Part shown: positions 34,443-44,455 of the stretch, piece after piece
Position numbering within the stretch: position 1 is the first letter of the stretch
Layout of the letters: each line of letters starts with the position of its first letter
Origin: Seminavis robusta
Lineage: Eukaryota > Bacillariophyta > Bacillariophyceae > Naviculales > Naviculaceae
Reading direction: 5' to 3'
NCBI GenBank assembly: GCA_903772945.1
Contig: CAICTM010000214.1
Location: 1 to 64,000 of the forward strand
Length of the DNA stretch: 64,000 nucleotides
The notes under the pieces: model-generated
Databases searched by the model: none
What the model was told of the DNA's origin: nothing
What the model saw: only the letters and a program-made list of their open reading frames with translations
Translations under genes and position numbers: made by a program

Positions 34443-34664
34443 ATGGGAATTGCGCTCGGCACTCTCAAACAAATCGCAATTCTCAGCGTCACTTTTGGTG
34501 CTTCTGTTCGTGTTGCTGGGCACATTTTTCCGCATGAAGGCTGGGATCTCATCATTGGAACAAATGGAATCCAGTATGGCGGAATTATGATTCTTGGAGC
34601 AAATGCAATCAAGCGTGGATTCCTTACCGCGCTTATTGCGTATGGTCTGCCTTTGGAGCCTTAG
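34443..34664 (+). CDS. Small hypothetical protein (73 residues)
   Basis: A short frame opens at ATG in a favourable context (ACCATGG) and runs 73 codons. Residues 10-27 and 38-67 are hydrophobic and Gly/Ala/Ile-rich, so one or two membrane helices are possible. I recognise no family. Coding is supported only by the start context and the amino-acid balance. It could be a first exon, or a small membrane protein of mitochondrion or ER. Confidence 0.35.
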   Translation: MGIALGTLKQIAILSVTFGASVRVAGHIFPHEGWDLIIGTNGIQYGGIMILGANAIKRGFLTALIAYGLPLEP

Positions 34665-35158
34665 CACCACCCCACTGAAGAGAGAGAAGATGATCAGTAC
34701 TGCATGGAATTTTGCTACCACCTCTATTGTTCGATTCAATCATGCGATTCAATCGTTCCAGCAGGCATCCACTGGCGAGGCATCATTCAGACTTCGTACT
34801 GGTAGACTAAAGCATGTATTAGGTGGTATCCAATGATACAAACTACGACTTCAAGCTATAGCCAGCTCTGGCAGATACCGGTACCGGTAGTATGGCCACC
34901 ACGGCCGGTTCAGAGTTTACTGTAGTTCCCACCAAGGAAGGAACCTCTCCTAACCCAGATTCTCCTTCAGCGTTTTCTTTCCATGCTTGCCGCATCTTGC
35001 CCATGCGAATTTTGTTCTCCCCGTCGACGCAGAAGCAGGGTACTTGCTCCGTAGTCCTGTTGATTGTCATCGTTCCAAAATGATTGGAGATTCAAGTTGG
35101 TCTGTTGTAAAATGGCCTTGTACACGTCAACACCCACGCCCTGTCTCTTTCAAAAATG
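34665..35158. other. Intergenic region
   Basis: No gene is supported between the small ORF and the convergent patatin gene. An ACCGGTACCGGTAG word occurs near 34876-34891. Several 60-105 codon frames on both strands are unremarkable. Confidence 0.4.
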
Positions 35159-37663
35159 TTAGTCTGGAACGTCAAAAGACTCTTGATCTCGACCATCAGT
35201 CGAGCGAAGCCCCTCAGCAAGATACGATAGTTTCCCCTCCTGAAAACCGGGGAGCATGGCAAGCAAAGCTTCTGCCTCCAGCCAATCCAATGAATCCGCT
35301 TTGACAAATTGCTTCGTATCGGGCCTTTCCCGTTCTACTTCCACGGCACCAGCACGGAAGGGATTCCATCGAGTCATCCTCTTGGCTTTTTTGCGCGCCC
35401 TTCGTTTTCGTTGAATCCAATCCACAAACCGTTTCCTTTTTTTTCTTTCCTCCTCGCTATCTATAGCGACGTTGTTGTTTCGTATGTAGTCACCCTTAAC
35501 ATTGACCTTTGTTTGCAAGACCGCCACGTCGTCTTCGTCACTGTTTCGAGGAAACATGAGCTCTGCAATTTTCTTGCTGTCAACTGCGGACGGATCAAAG
35601 CCGAGCCCTGCAATTGGTGCGAGCACATCAAAGGCCGCTGCAAAGCCATTTCGGACTGCGTCCAAGACTTCATCCTTATCCTGAGTCAGAGTAGGCAATT
35701 CTGTCGTGCCCGCAGGAAGAATGAGAGGCAGTAAATGGGCCTGTTTCCATGTGGTAGTGTCCACAATGAGCTCTTCGTCATTTCCAGTCCCAAACAGGAT
35801 CTCTGTTGGTGGCACTTGGACACCTTTCGATTGCGGTCCCTCGGTACACCCCACCACCAGCCCTTCGTCCAAGGTAAGCACGTCCTCCAAGTAGCGATAT
35901 TGAGATCCACCCTCTTCAAAAAAGCGTACCACTTCAGGAAGTCCATGTCGTCGAAAGTAGATCGGAGCCACCAATCTCTCGTACACTGCGGGAGCGGTTT
36001 CGATCGGGCATCCATCAGGCCTAGACCGCAGGGCTAGCACATGAGTGGCACCATTTTCGACTGCCGAACGATAAGGCATTGGCGAGTAACAAAAGGCATC
36101 AAAGCAAACACTGGTCGTACGGGCCAAACCCAAATCAATTGCTTCTTGCCGATGCTTACTGCGGAGAAGCTTGACAGGTGCCCCTGCGGCACCAGGTACT
36201 AGCATACTGGATTCGATACATGCAAAGAACCCTTTCTTCCCTGACTCTTCTGGGCAGGCCGATGCCTCCTGTATTATGGTTCCATTGCTGGTCTTTTGAA
36301 AAGGTTGTACACTCAAACTTCGTTTCTTGCGAATCCTGCGAAAGAGGGGACTCATGGCAGCTGTGATAAGTTTCTTCTCCTTCTTGGGAGCTTCTTTGGT
36401 TGTCTCCTCTTCTGTGGATTGTGTTTCAGGTGCGGGGCTTGGGAGCCCTTTCACTTTCCTGTACAAGGTTTTGGAGGCTCGATAGACGACCAAAGGACTT
36501 CTTATCAGTCGACCAATACCCGTTTTGATGGCTCTCAAGAGGCGGCGAACCCGACCTTTGGGGATATCCACACTTGCCGTGTCATTGTTCGACATGGCAG
36601 CTTCCGTGGCGTTTTGAAGCTGTATTTCTCGATCAAAGTAATCGCCTTCTTTGGAATTGAAGGCAACCGTCTCCAATATCCCATCACGAACAGTCGAGGA
36701 AACTGCATAGAGAGGCTGCTTGGCATCATTGAGTTTAAAGCTTTCCATATCAAATGGCCGTAAGCCATGTTGCTCGGACATGACACCATCCAAAATGAAG
36801 GACACATTCATACCAGGACTCAACTTGAAATTGGCCTTGAGGGTGGATAAGAGTTTGTCTGCCCGCAACTTTTGGAACAATGTGTTTTGTGCTTCGGCAG
36901 TCTCATCATCGGTTGCGTTGGTGCTGCTGGAAATATCCAGTCTCTGAATCCAATCGCGAACCAATCCCACCCCCACATTGCTCATGAGGCGTCGCTGGGA
37001 GGCGAATTGACCCTTGGCCGCGGGCAAGACTTGAGTATAAACGTCCACACACATTTGACGTGAAATCATATAGGCGCCTACAATGCTCCCCGCACTGCTG
37101 CCATAGACACTGTCAAAGGCATCCGTCAGTCCCAAACTGGCAATGGCCGCGGACATGCCTGCCGAGACGGCCCCTCTCATACCGCCTCCTTCAATGGCCA
37201 AGGCAATATGAGCTGTATCTGCCCTGTGGCCTGGTGTCGAGTTGGTTTGATGGCGTTGACGCAACAATTGAAGAACTGGATGGTTGCCAAGTTGTTCGAG
37301 TGATGCCGTTGTGGCATTCAGAGTTGGTTTGTCGGGGAGAAAGTCAATTTCGCGGAGTGGAATTTTGTCCTGCAACACAGCTTGTCGAAGTTCTTTCAGA
37401 TTGCGAGCCACCACAACCTCCTCGGGTTCTGGATCTTCTCCCCTTTGGAACCGTCCAAGACTGTACCGGTTGGAAGAGGAGGCTGTACTTGAATTGACAT
37501 CATCAACCGTACTGCGGCCATTTTCGTAGAACAATCGAATGTTTCTGGAGGGTGTCTGTAGCACTCTGGTGGAAGAGAATGCCAAAGCAAAAGAAGATAC
37601 CTCAGTCAGCTGAAACAACAGCTGCACTCCAAGCAAGGGGAATACAATAACTCCCTTTCTCAT
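35159..37663 (-). CDS. Patatin-like phospholipase, probably plastid- or ER-directed
   Basis: A single exon of 834 residues. It starts with a hydrophobic presequence and an ALAFSST motif near residue 28, suggestive of bipartite plastid import, although a plain signal peptide is equally possible. The patatin fold is clear: the oxyanion motif EGGGMRG near 156-163 and the nucleophile elbow GSSAG near 186-190 with its serine. The partner Asp seems to sit in CFDAFCYSPMPYRSAVENGATHVL (quoted in two parts: CFDAF and PYRSAVENGATHVL). There the usual Asp-Gly is Asp-Ala. Patatins hydrolyse acyl groups from galactolipids, phospholipids or triacylglycerol. A basic, Pro/Lys-rich insertion at about 370-450 and a Lys/Arg-rich segment at 760-790 are extra to simple patatins. 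Lipid remodelling is inferred from the family. Confidence 0.85.
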   Translation of the reverse strand: MRKGVIVFPLLGVQLLFQLTEVSSFALAFSSTRVLQTPSRNIRLFYENGRSTVDDVNSSTASSSNRYSLGRFQRGEDPEPEEVVVARNLKELRQAVLQDKIPLREIDFLPDKPTLNATTASLEQLGNHPVLQLLRQRHQTNSTPGHRADTAHIALAIEGGGMRGAVSAGMSAAIASLGLTDAFDSVYGSSAGSIVGAYMISRQMCVDVYTQVLPAAKGQFASQRRLMSNVGVGLVRDWIQRLDISSSTNATDDETAEAQNTLFQKLRADKLLSTLKANFKLSPGMNVSFILDGVMSEQHGLRPFDMESFKLNDAKQPLYAVSSTVRDGILETVAFNSKEGDYFDREIQLQNATEAAMSNNDTASVDIPKGRVRRLLRAIKTGIGRLIRSPLVVYRASKTLYRKVKGLPSPAPETQSTEEETTKEAPKKEKKLITAAMSPLFRRIRKKRSLSVQPFQKTSNGTIIQEASACPEESGKKGFFACIESSMLVPGAAGAPVKLLRSKHRQEAIDLGLARTTSVCFDAFCYSPMPYRSAVENGATHVLALRSRPDGCPIETAPAVYERLVAPIYFRRHGLPEVVRFFEEGGSQYRYLEDVLTLDEGLVVGCTEGPQSKGVQVPPTEILFGTGNDEELIVDTTTWKQAHLLPLILPAGTTELPTLTQDKDEVLDAVRNGFAAAFDVLAPIAGLGFDPSAVDSKKIAELMFPRNSDEDDVAVLQTKVNVKGDYIRNNNVAIDSEEERKKRKRFVDWIQRKRRARKKAKRMTRWNPFRAGAVEVERERPDTKQFVKADSLDWLEAEALLAMLPGFQEGKLSYLAEGLRSTDGRDQESFDVPD

Positions 37664-38520
37664 CTTCCTGTCTTCTTATTTTTATACGGGTAGATCTGAA
37701 TCTAGCAGGCTATTGTGACAGCATCATCATGGCAAGTCCCTTCATGGCTTGTGGAGAGTGGGGAGGATGAGGTCAGAGGGTGGAGGTTGCCGTCAGTAAC
37801 CGTCGGTTCGTCTCTTGTCAATTTCAAAAGCCAGCACAGCGGGAAGCCTATCCACGCAGTTTCCTTCGTTTGAAGGACTTGTTCCCTTGCTGCGGTAGGG
37901 AGCTACAATTGAGTTTTGATCTCTGCATGTGTTGTGATTTCTGTCATCTGCTTTAGAGTGGACCAGAAGCAAAGTTTTCTAGCTATCTAGGATGCATACA
38001 TTGTCTGTCTCGCAGCCTGTCGGAACCGGCGACCGGAGGTTTCGATGCCAATGTGTTTCTCATCCCGGTCCATTCCGGCTCACACAGCATTTAGGACCAT
38101 CTCGGTGGTTCTCCAAGCCATGATTGGATAGGGTATCCTTAAGAGGTTCTACCTTTCCCTTCAAGTTCTAGAATCTAGCTAGTAGCCTATGTGGCTACTA
38201 GCTAGATCCTGACAGCTGGCTTTGTTCAGTCGGACCACGAGAGCAGCAAGTTCAGCGCTATGGGGTTTCAGTGCCCACGGGATCTTTCTACTCTACCACA
38301 CACTTTGGCCCCAGCTTGAATGGCGCTTTCAATAGCAAGGGCATTCGAAGCTTTTTCGTTTTTCGTTTTGCTAGATTACAGTAGCTATGCATGCATGGGT
38401 ACGTAGTGTAGAATGAAACAGATACTCGGGGACAAGGCCGAACTACAAGACACCAGTCATTCATTCATGCGAACTACCAATCAGTGAATTGTTGTTGTGG
38501 AGGCCAACTTTTCAACATCA
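37664..38520. other. Intergenic region containing a palindrome
   Basis: About 860 bp with no supported gene. It lies upstream of the patatin start and downstream of the four-TM gene (both minus). Besides the palindrome listed separately there is a GCATGCATGG word near 38390-38400. Confidence 0.45.
38173..38207. repeat. Perfect 15-bp-arm palindrome with 5-nt loop
   Basis: ATCTAGCTAGTAGCC (38173-38187) is followed by TATGT and then by its exact reverse complement (38193-38207). The arms contain the CTAGCTAG word that recurs throughout the window. It could extrude as a cruciform or fold in RNA. Confidence 0.8.
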
Positions 38521-39422
38521 TCATGCATTGACAGTATTTTCCTCTACTGTTCGTGAACCATCCTGGTTGATAATAGTTGTAATGATTTGTCTTGTTGCGC
38601 CTGGGTAGTCTTCTTCGTCGTCTGAATTTGAGTGGCTGTTTTCAATGTTGTGCTTGTGTTTGATGTAGCTGTCTTCTTCCTCCTCGTCGGAACTACTTGT
38701 TTGGTGTTCTTTGTCGACGGCTTCTTCGTGTTCAAAAGAATCATCCCATCTTAAATCGTCTTCTTCGTCTTCAATTTCAGAGGCGATTTGATAGGTGATT
38801 GTTGAGTTCATCAATGTGATAATAACACACAAGATAGCAAGTCCTGATCCAAAATAGATACCACAAGTTTCGCACAGAGCGTCTGATGCGTAGATCAAGA
38901 AGGTCAATCCTTGTAAAAGCCCTCCCAGAAAGAGGACAAAGCTGACTCCCTTAATGATAGACTTGGGTATCGCAATGCAGCTCAAACACAAAAGAACTAT
39001 CATCCCAGAGCCAATGAGAATATTGGCCAATATCCCTACAGCTCTTGCCGCTCGCAGTGCCGAGTCAAAACCCTCAATCTGCGCGTCTGAGTATAATCTG
39101 CAAGTCATTGCTGCAGATGCACTCTTATCTTCATAGGAGAACAGCCCAACAGACATACGCTCAATATACTTATACTTTGTGGGTTCATCGTTCAGAAAGA
39201 CAAAATTCACCGATGCAAAGTAGCATCCCCAGGTAGAGCTAATGGCCAAGAGGTAGGAGGCAATGCCCAAAACCAAGGCGTACACTGAATCATAACCACG
39301 TGGAAAGCCGCTTTGAAAGATACGGTAGAGAAAACAATGAGAGAATGGATCAGTACCAGTAGTGAAGAATTCCTACCGAGTCTCTATCAATGCTCTTACC
39401 AACATGAATGGAACCCTGCCAT
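38521..39422 (-). CDS. Four-TM protein with Cys-Cys N-terminus and acidic tail (copy 1)
   Basis: A 23-nt first exon (39422-39400) encoding MAGFHSC joins exon 2 (39310-38521) in phase 2 across an 89-nt intron, giving 270 residues. The tiny exon was placed because the paralog at 45455-46411 has the same arrangement, splice phase and SCC(G/S)FP junction. The body has four hydrophobic segments (about residues 18-40, 95-115, 122-145, 150-172) with WGCYF after the first. Two Cys pairs lie in the loops (CETC and a MTC). The last 90 residues are Asp/Glu/Ser-rich and end with INQDGSRTVEE. The double Cys at the N-terminus could be palmitoylated. I do not recognise the family; a tetraspan membrane protein is all that can be said. 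Confidence 0.78.
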
Positions 39423-39945
39423 TGTCGTAGACTCTGGACACAAATGGGCTAGACTCTGCTGCAACGCTGGGGAACGAAAATGTCGTTTCAAGCGCGAAAG
39501 GACGTGAACCAATCTCCTCCTGGCTTGGGATCTCCTTGCTTGGGTGCTTGTCTCCGATTAAAACTGAAGGCACGGACGGATATACACAATCGTAGATGCA
39601 CCACAATCGTAGATACTGCAGTATCCCTCCTTCCAACGCAAACAGATGCAAAGTATCCTTTAGAACAACATTCTTCCTTCCCACGCCTTTGATACCATCC
39701 GCAACCGCTCATTTTTTGCTAACTAGAGATTCCTCGGCTGCCGCCAAACGCCTAACCGTTATGGTAATCTTTCTCCCTTCAAAAGGGGCCCGTTTTGGCG
39801 ACAATGTTTGCTCTAAGTACAGTCATGGGACGTGACCTGTACGCTGGCACGGTTCATTTGACATAACCCTAACCCTTCTAATCAACCAAAGCTGGACGGA
39901 GCCAGATGTGGGTTGAGGAGGGGTTCTTGCGTACCGGTATGATAG

Positions 39946-40122
39946 GTCCAGGAGTGGGGCCTGGATATTGTCTTGGAGTGAGTCCTGGTGGTGGTCCAGG
40001 AGAGGGGCCTGGAGATAGTCTCATAGTATGTCCTTGAGTTGGTCTTGGTTTTGGTCCTAGGGTTCATGCGGGAGTGGGGGAGGGCGATAGTCTTGGAGTG
40101 TGTTCTGGTGGTTGTCCAGGAC
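39946..40122. repeat. G-rich minisatellite related to the 19.6-20.4 kb array
   Basis: About 180 bp of imperfect units beginning GGTCCAGGAGTGGGGCCTGG and GGTCCAGGAGAGGGGCCTGG, with spacers such as TAGTCTTGGAGTG. The unit is the reverse complement of the C-rich unit at 19640-20420, so the two arrays are related in opposite orientation. Confidence 0.75.
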
Positions 40123-40202
40123 CTTTATTCTCTCCTTTCGGTAGGTCAGGTTGCAACTTAACTAAGCTATCCAATTAATCTTTGCAAGCTGACTAGATCT
40201 AT

Positions 40203-41336
40203 CTATACCCTCAAGAGTTCATCCTGTGCCAGACCAAACGGAGGTGGAACCCTATTCTGATGTCTCCAAATCCGGGCAATGTATTTTTCATCCACAGCCG
40301 GACAACCTTCATGTTCGGTTCGTTCGTCAAATTTTCCACTGACATCCGCTGGGAAAAAGAGCAAGGCATCCCCCATTTTGGGTCGAATGCAGAGCTTTTC
40401 TTGGCTTTCATCCACTTGGGCATAATCCAATTGGGTGTTTGGAGATGCGGTGTCTAGTTTTCCAAAACGAGTCAACCCTCCTTCGGCGACATCGTTCAAG
40501 TAGACCAATAAGGTGGCGAGAGTTTGTCCTCCTCGATTGGCATCTTCCGTGGCGGCCGACCGATTGGCATCGTAATGTGGCGCTAGTACTTGTCTTGATT
40601 CGTATCGAATGACAGTTGGCGCTTCAAAAAGGGCTGCCTCGTCCTGCTGTTGTTGTCGTTTCAAAGAATCACTACTGCTGCTTCCAGGAGTGAATAATTC
40701 GGCAGTGCGGCGTACAAATTGCAACGGTCCTTGTGTTTCTTGCTTGCTTGTAGAATTCAGATCATCCAAGGTGGTGGAGGTACTAGTTCTCAGGTCTTGC
40801 AATTGATCGGCCCGTGATTTGGTAAAGAGTCCAATTCCTGCAATGGCCAATCCCATGAATAGTACGAAATTCTGTACCATGTGTCCAATGAGTTCCACCT
40901 GACCGGCCGTGGGGTCATCTTTGGTCTGCCACCACCCCACTCCAATGGCCAACCAAGTGACGGGACCCTTGGCGGCCAATTCGACGAGGTCCTTGAAATC
41001 TTGCGTCCATCCGGCATATGCCACGGGGGATTGTTGGAGTCCCTTGTCGTTAGCACGCCGAATCAAATCTTGACAAGACGCAGGATCTAAAAAGCCGGAA
41101 ATGACAAAAATGTCGGGATCCGAATGAATTCGTTGACAACCAGGAAAATCTTCTCGAATGGCAAGTCTTGGTCCAACTCCTACGGAGGTCGAATCCGTGG
41201 TGGTGGCCGACGACAGGGCAGTGACTCGTCGTGGGGGTGACCTATTACATGTAGTAGGAGAGAATCCGTGGGCCGCCAAGAAACAGAGCGCGACCATTAG
41301 CGGTAGCAATCTTGCTCGAAAGAAAAAGGCTGCCAT
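40203..41336 (-). CDS. Prolyl 4-hydroxylase-like 2OG-Fe(II) oxygenase with internal membrane segment
   Basis: A single exon of 377 residues from the ATG at 41336, chosen because it directly opens a signal peptide (MAAFFFRARLLPLMVALCF) ending at AAHGFSPTT, an ASAF-like site. An in-frame ATG 51 nt upstream is possible. The first catalytic half (DIFVISGFLDPASCQDLI) starts near residue 77. The second half holds the iron ligands HYD (LAPHYDANRS) and a distal His (EHEGCPAVDEKYIARIW). An EGGLTRF strand lies between them. Such enzymes hydroxylate proline in proteins using oxygen, 2-oxoglutarate and iron. Between the halves is an insertion of about 110 residues with a hydrophobic helix (VLFMGLAIAGIGLF) and a Ser/Thr/Gln-rich stretch, unusual for the family. 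ER, Golgi or plastid envelope are all possible locations. Confidence 0.85.
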   Translation of the reverse strand: MAAFFFRARLLPLMVALCFLAAHGFSPTTCNRSPPRRVTALSSATTTDSTSVGVGPRLAIREDFPGCQRIHSDPDIFVISGFLDPASCQDLIRRANDKGLQQSPVAYAGWTQDFKDLVELAAKGPVTWLAIGVGWWQTKDDPTAGQVELIGHMVQNFVLFMGLAIAGIGLFTKSRADQLQDLRTSTSTTLDDLNSTSKQETQGPLQFVRRTAELFTPGSSSSDSLKRQQQQDEAALFEAPTVIRYESRQVLAPHYDANRSAATEDANRGGQTLATLLVYLNDVAEGGLTRFGKLDTASPNTQLDYAQVDESQEKLCIRPKMGDALLFFPADVSGKFDERTEHEGCPAVDEKYIARIWRHQNRVPPPFGLAQDELLRV

Positions 41337-42033
41337 GATGGAAGACAAGTAAGATCGACAGCGAGGACTGGTGGATACGGGTACCATACAGTAAAGTACC
41401 AATCCATTTCAAGCAGATGCCTTGTAGTCGAGCAATCCACAGCGACGGAGGGTGCAAGAATATCGGACTCTTGGCTCTTGGCTACGGTTTGCTTTGACAC
41501 CAATCTTTGCAAGCTTGGTGCGTCAGTAATCGTGTGACTGGCTCATTCACGATCTTCAAGGTTTCTTCGCAGTCATTTCATGTCAAGTTCACTTAAGTCC
41601 AGTAAACGCTCTTGCCAAATTTGCTTAAAAAGGGAACGTCTGGGGAAGTTGCTGAACCATTTACCCTTTAAGCAACATCTTAGGCAAGATTTACCTTTAA
41701 CTCTCGCTTGTACTGGGTGTACTATGTGCTGTACTGTACGTACGTTGTACCGGTACATACGTTGTACGGTACCGGTACGTACTGGTAAGGCGTCTCATCT
41801 TTTGGTGTTGAATGCTGAAGAAGAAGCCGACAAACTGCATGCAGCCTGATGCAGCCCACGTAAGACACTCAAGGTCTGGAATGCCTCGCCACATGTTTCT
41901 GAGAGATGGCCTCAAAAGAAGATCGAATGCATCCATCTATCTTTCCTCATTTACCTATCAATCAACAACAAAAGCACAGCTAGCTAGCCAGTTACAAGTA
42001 AAGCGAATTTGAGAATCGAATCAATCCAAGACC
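41337..42033. other. Intergenic region with hairpin and GTACGTAC palindromes
   Basis: About 700 bp between two divergent genes. It has an imperfect inverted repeat (listed separately) and a dense block of CGTACGTTGTACCGGTAC-type palindromic words at about 41727-41790. It ends with GCTAGCTAGC near 41985. I see no gene; the 89-codon frame at 41580-41849 is Cys-rich only because it reads through the palindromes. Confidence 0.45.
41611..41688. repeat. Imperfect inverted repeat
   Basis: CTTGCC then TTGCTTAAAAAGGG in the left arm (41611-41634) pairs imperfectly with CCCTTTAAGCAA then GGCAAG in the right arm (41664-41687), around a loop of about 29 nt. The arms could form a hairpin RNA or be the ends of a very small transposon remnant. 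Confidence 0.5.
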
Positions 42034-42792
42034 ATGCCCAAATCATCAACAACGGACTTGGTGTCTCGACTGGTGGACGACTTGGAGTCTTTGGCGATGG
42101 ATTTTCAAGTGGCCATGCACGAACGTGGGTTGGTCAAGGACCGCAAATTCGGTCTCATTACGTACCCCGACGCCTTTGTGGGCAGAGATGCTGTAGGTGT
42201 CTTGGTGGATGTGCTGTACGAGATGCACGAAGAAGAAGAGGACATTTCCCGGCAGAGTGCCTTGATGGTGGGCCGTGCCATGGCGGAACACTTGGAGCTG
42301 TTCGAAAGCGCCTTTCGACTAAAGGCCATGGATCACGAACTCTCCGACGACAAGTACCACTACTACCATTGGAAGAACAACGTCCCCAGTGACGTCGCGC
42401 AAACCACCTGGGAAATGAGTTTGATGGACAAAGTCAAGGTCCTCAAAAAATACGTTCGCATTCAAGATCGATACTACCGACTCAAAATGTATCCACGCTG
42501 CTTCACGGGAACCGAGGCTGTCGATGTCCTCATGAAACAACGAATTGTCGTGTCCAGAAGAGACGCCGTCAAATTGATACGAAAAATGAAACGAGAATAT
42601 GGATGCTTCTTCAATGTCACCGACAAAAATCAACCGTTCGAAGATGGATTCTACTTTTACAGATTCAAATACGACGAAGATCTCATGCAAAAAGGAGTCA
42701 ACAAGGCCGCTTTCGATGCCGTCATGGATGCACTCACGGGAAATGAAGGCATGACCACGGAATTCAGATTGACCAGTGAGTCATTTCATTGA
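42034..42792 (+). CDS. Protein with two DEP domains
   Basis: A single exon of 252 residues made almost entirely of two winged-helix DEP domains. The first (about residues 20-115) contains YPDAFVGRDAVGVLVDVLYE. The second (about 140-225) contains YPRCFTGTEAVDVLMKQRIV, then DAVKLIRKM and a final FYFYRFKYDE strand. DEP domains attach signalling proteins to membranes and to GPCR/RGS or phosphoinositide partners. Here nothing else is attached, so the protein may be an adaptor. A GTGAGT lies just before the stop codon, so an alternative spliced C-terminus cannot be excluded. The gene is divergent from the prolyl hydroxylase. Confidence 0.85.
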   Translation: MPKSSTTDLVSRLVDDLESLAMDFQVAMHERGLVKDRKFGLITYPDAFVGRDAVGVLVDVLYEMHEEEEDISRQSALMVGRAMAEHLELFESAFRLKAMDHELSDDKYHYYHWKNNVPSDVAQTTWEMSLMDKVKVLKKYVRIQDRYYRLKMYPRCFTGTEAVDVLMKQRIVVSRRDAVKLIRKMKREYGCFFNVTDKNQPFEDGFYFYRFKYDEDLMQKGVNKAAFDAVMDALTGNEGMTTEFRLTSESFH

Positions 42793-43522
42793 TAGCAGCT
42801 TTTTTAAAAACAACAAAGACGACAACCAAAAAGACACTCGACAAAACAATTTGGGACAGCGAAACCTGACGCATCGCAGCACCTGTTTGGAATTGGTGGC
42901 TGCGACACGCATTGTCGCGTCTTTTCTTCTTTCTGCATGATTCGATCATGACAAAATTGGGCAGCATCAATCAAACGTTTCCTTCTGTAATTCACTCATA
43001 ACACAGTACATTTTCATTTTTACTACGTGATCGAATGAATGATGCATACAAAATTCGCAGTCAACCTCTTGTTGTTGTTTCCTCTGGTCGGGGAACCAAA
43101 TTTCATCGAGCCCATAAATTGCCAAAGGGAAATGGTTATGGCTTGGAAGCAACCAGCGGCAGCTGGGTGGCATGGACACTAGGCATTTTTTTGAATAGAA
43201 TACAGCGCCAAAGACTTGAAAACGTTTGCGCGACAACCACAAACTACTGGTAACTTAGCTTCCATAACAACACCGTCTTTACTAGTAGTAGTCGTAGTAC
43301 TATTGTTACTTCTCTCGTTGTGGGTACGGTAGCCAATTATCATCGTTTGCACAGATACCGGTATACATACATTTCCATCATAAACCTGGGTGCGCTTGTA
43401 AAGCAGCAACGCAGCATGTTCGCCAAAGCACAGTCCTTCCAATTTTGGTGGACTATCATTGACAGGTCAAATCAGGATCGAATCATGCTCAGTTCATTCC
43501 ATGAACTGCAGTTCAAGTTAGT
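42793..43522. other. Intergenic region between convergent genes
   Basis: About 730 bp between the DEP gene and the minus-strand Cys-rich gene. Short frames on both strands show no domain. An ACTAGTAGTAGTCGTAGTACTA stretch (3-nt repeats) lies near 43279-43301. Confidence 0.4.
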
Positions 43523-44455
43523 TTAGTTCGGGCCCGGAAGAAATGGATCCATCATATCTCCTCCGTCCACCATCATTCTGTGACCGTTATTGTTTCTATT
43601 GTGTTGCCTCTCACGGATACCCAAGGGTTCTTCCTTGCACTGGTATTCACTGGTCGTGACAGAAAGGGAGCGAAGAATGTAAGAAGGCCTCGACGCGATT
43701 TCACATACATAGAATAATGTTACTGTCGCACACAGTCTTCTGCAAGACTTACCCAACGTCATTGGCAAAGGCACAGAGTCCACTTGAGCATTGAACGCCC
43801 TCCAAGCAAAAGTCTCCGGGTTGTCCTGTGCCCTCGGCAGGCACGCAAATGTTGTAGCAGTTGAAGATCAAGGCAAGAAAGCAATCATAAAAGATACAGG
43901 TTCCAGACTTGCACTCAGAATCCTTGTCACAATACTACCACACACAATATAATATACAAGAAGAAGCAGAGAGAAGACAGCGTCAGACTCAGGCAATCAG
44001 AATGAATACCGGTAGGGAAAGTGATAGCAGACACCAATAAGTAGTTTAAAAGATTGACTCACAGTTCCAATTTCTTGCTTTTTATCCGCGCAGCGCTTAT
44101 TGCGATTGTTGTTATTATTATTATTATTGTTGTTATTGTTATTGTTGTTTCCTAAATCTCTTTCTCTGGTTCCTCCGAGCCTTCTGTGGTTGTTGTTGTT
44201 GTTGTTGTTTCCAACGACAACGCACTTTTCACTGACGCACTCAACATCTTCATAGCAGCGGGCTCTGTCTGGCAGTGGCTCAAAGCATTTGTCATTGTAG
44301 CACCACATCGACCGACATTGCTCATTTCTTGTGCAAGATGCTCCCAACTCCCTGTCACAAGGTGTACCAAGAACACCGAAAATAGGACACAGGAAAGGAA
44401 ACTCGCGACCCAGAACAATTGGCAACCATTGAGGACGAGGACCAAAAGCAGACAT
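43523..44455 (-). CDS. Cys-rich protein with poly-Asn tracts
   Basis: Three exons (44455-44063, 43934-43753, 43649-43523) join in phases 0 and 2 to give about 233 residues. Four or more Cys-rich modules repeat a pattern like GxxCxxxxxCxSxxCxxxxC: ASCTRNEQCRSMWC, ARCYEDVECVSEKC, YCDKDSECKSGTC and DFCLEGVQCSSGLC. Such disulfide-rich repeats are usually extracellular. Between the second and third modules lie two Asn runs of 7 and 15 residues encoded by AAC/AAT repeats, which may vary in length. From the chosen ATG no clear signal peptide is present, so an upstream first exon may be missing. The shadow frame at 44499-44152 is hydrophobic at its start, but it destroys the Cys pattern. No family is recognised. 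Confidence 0.65.
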
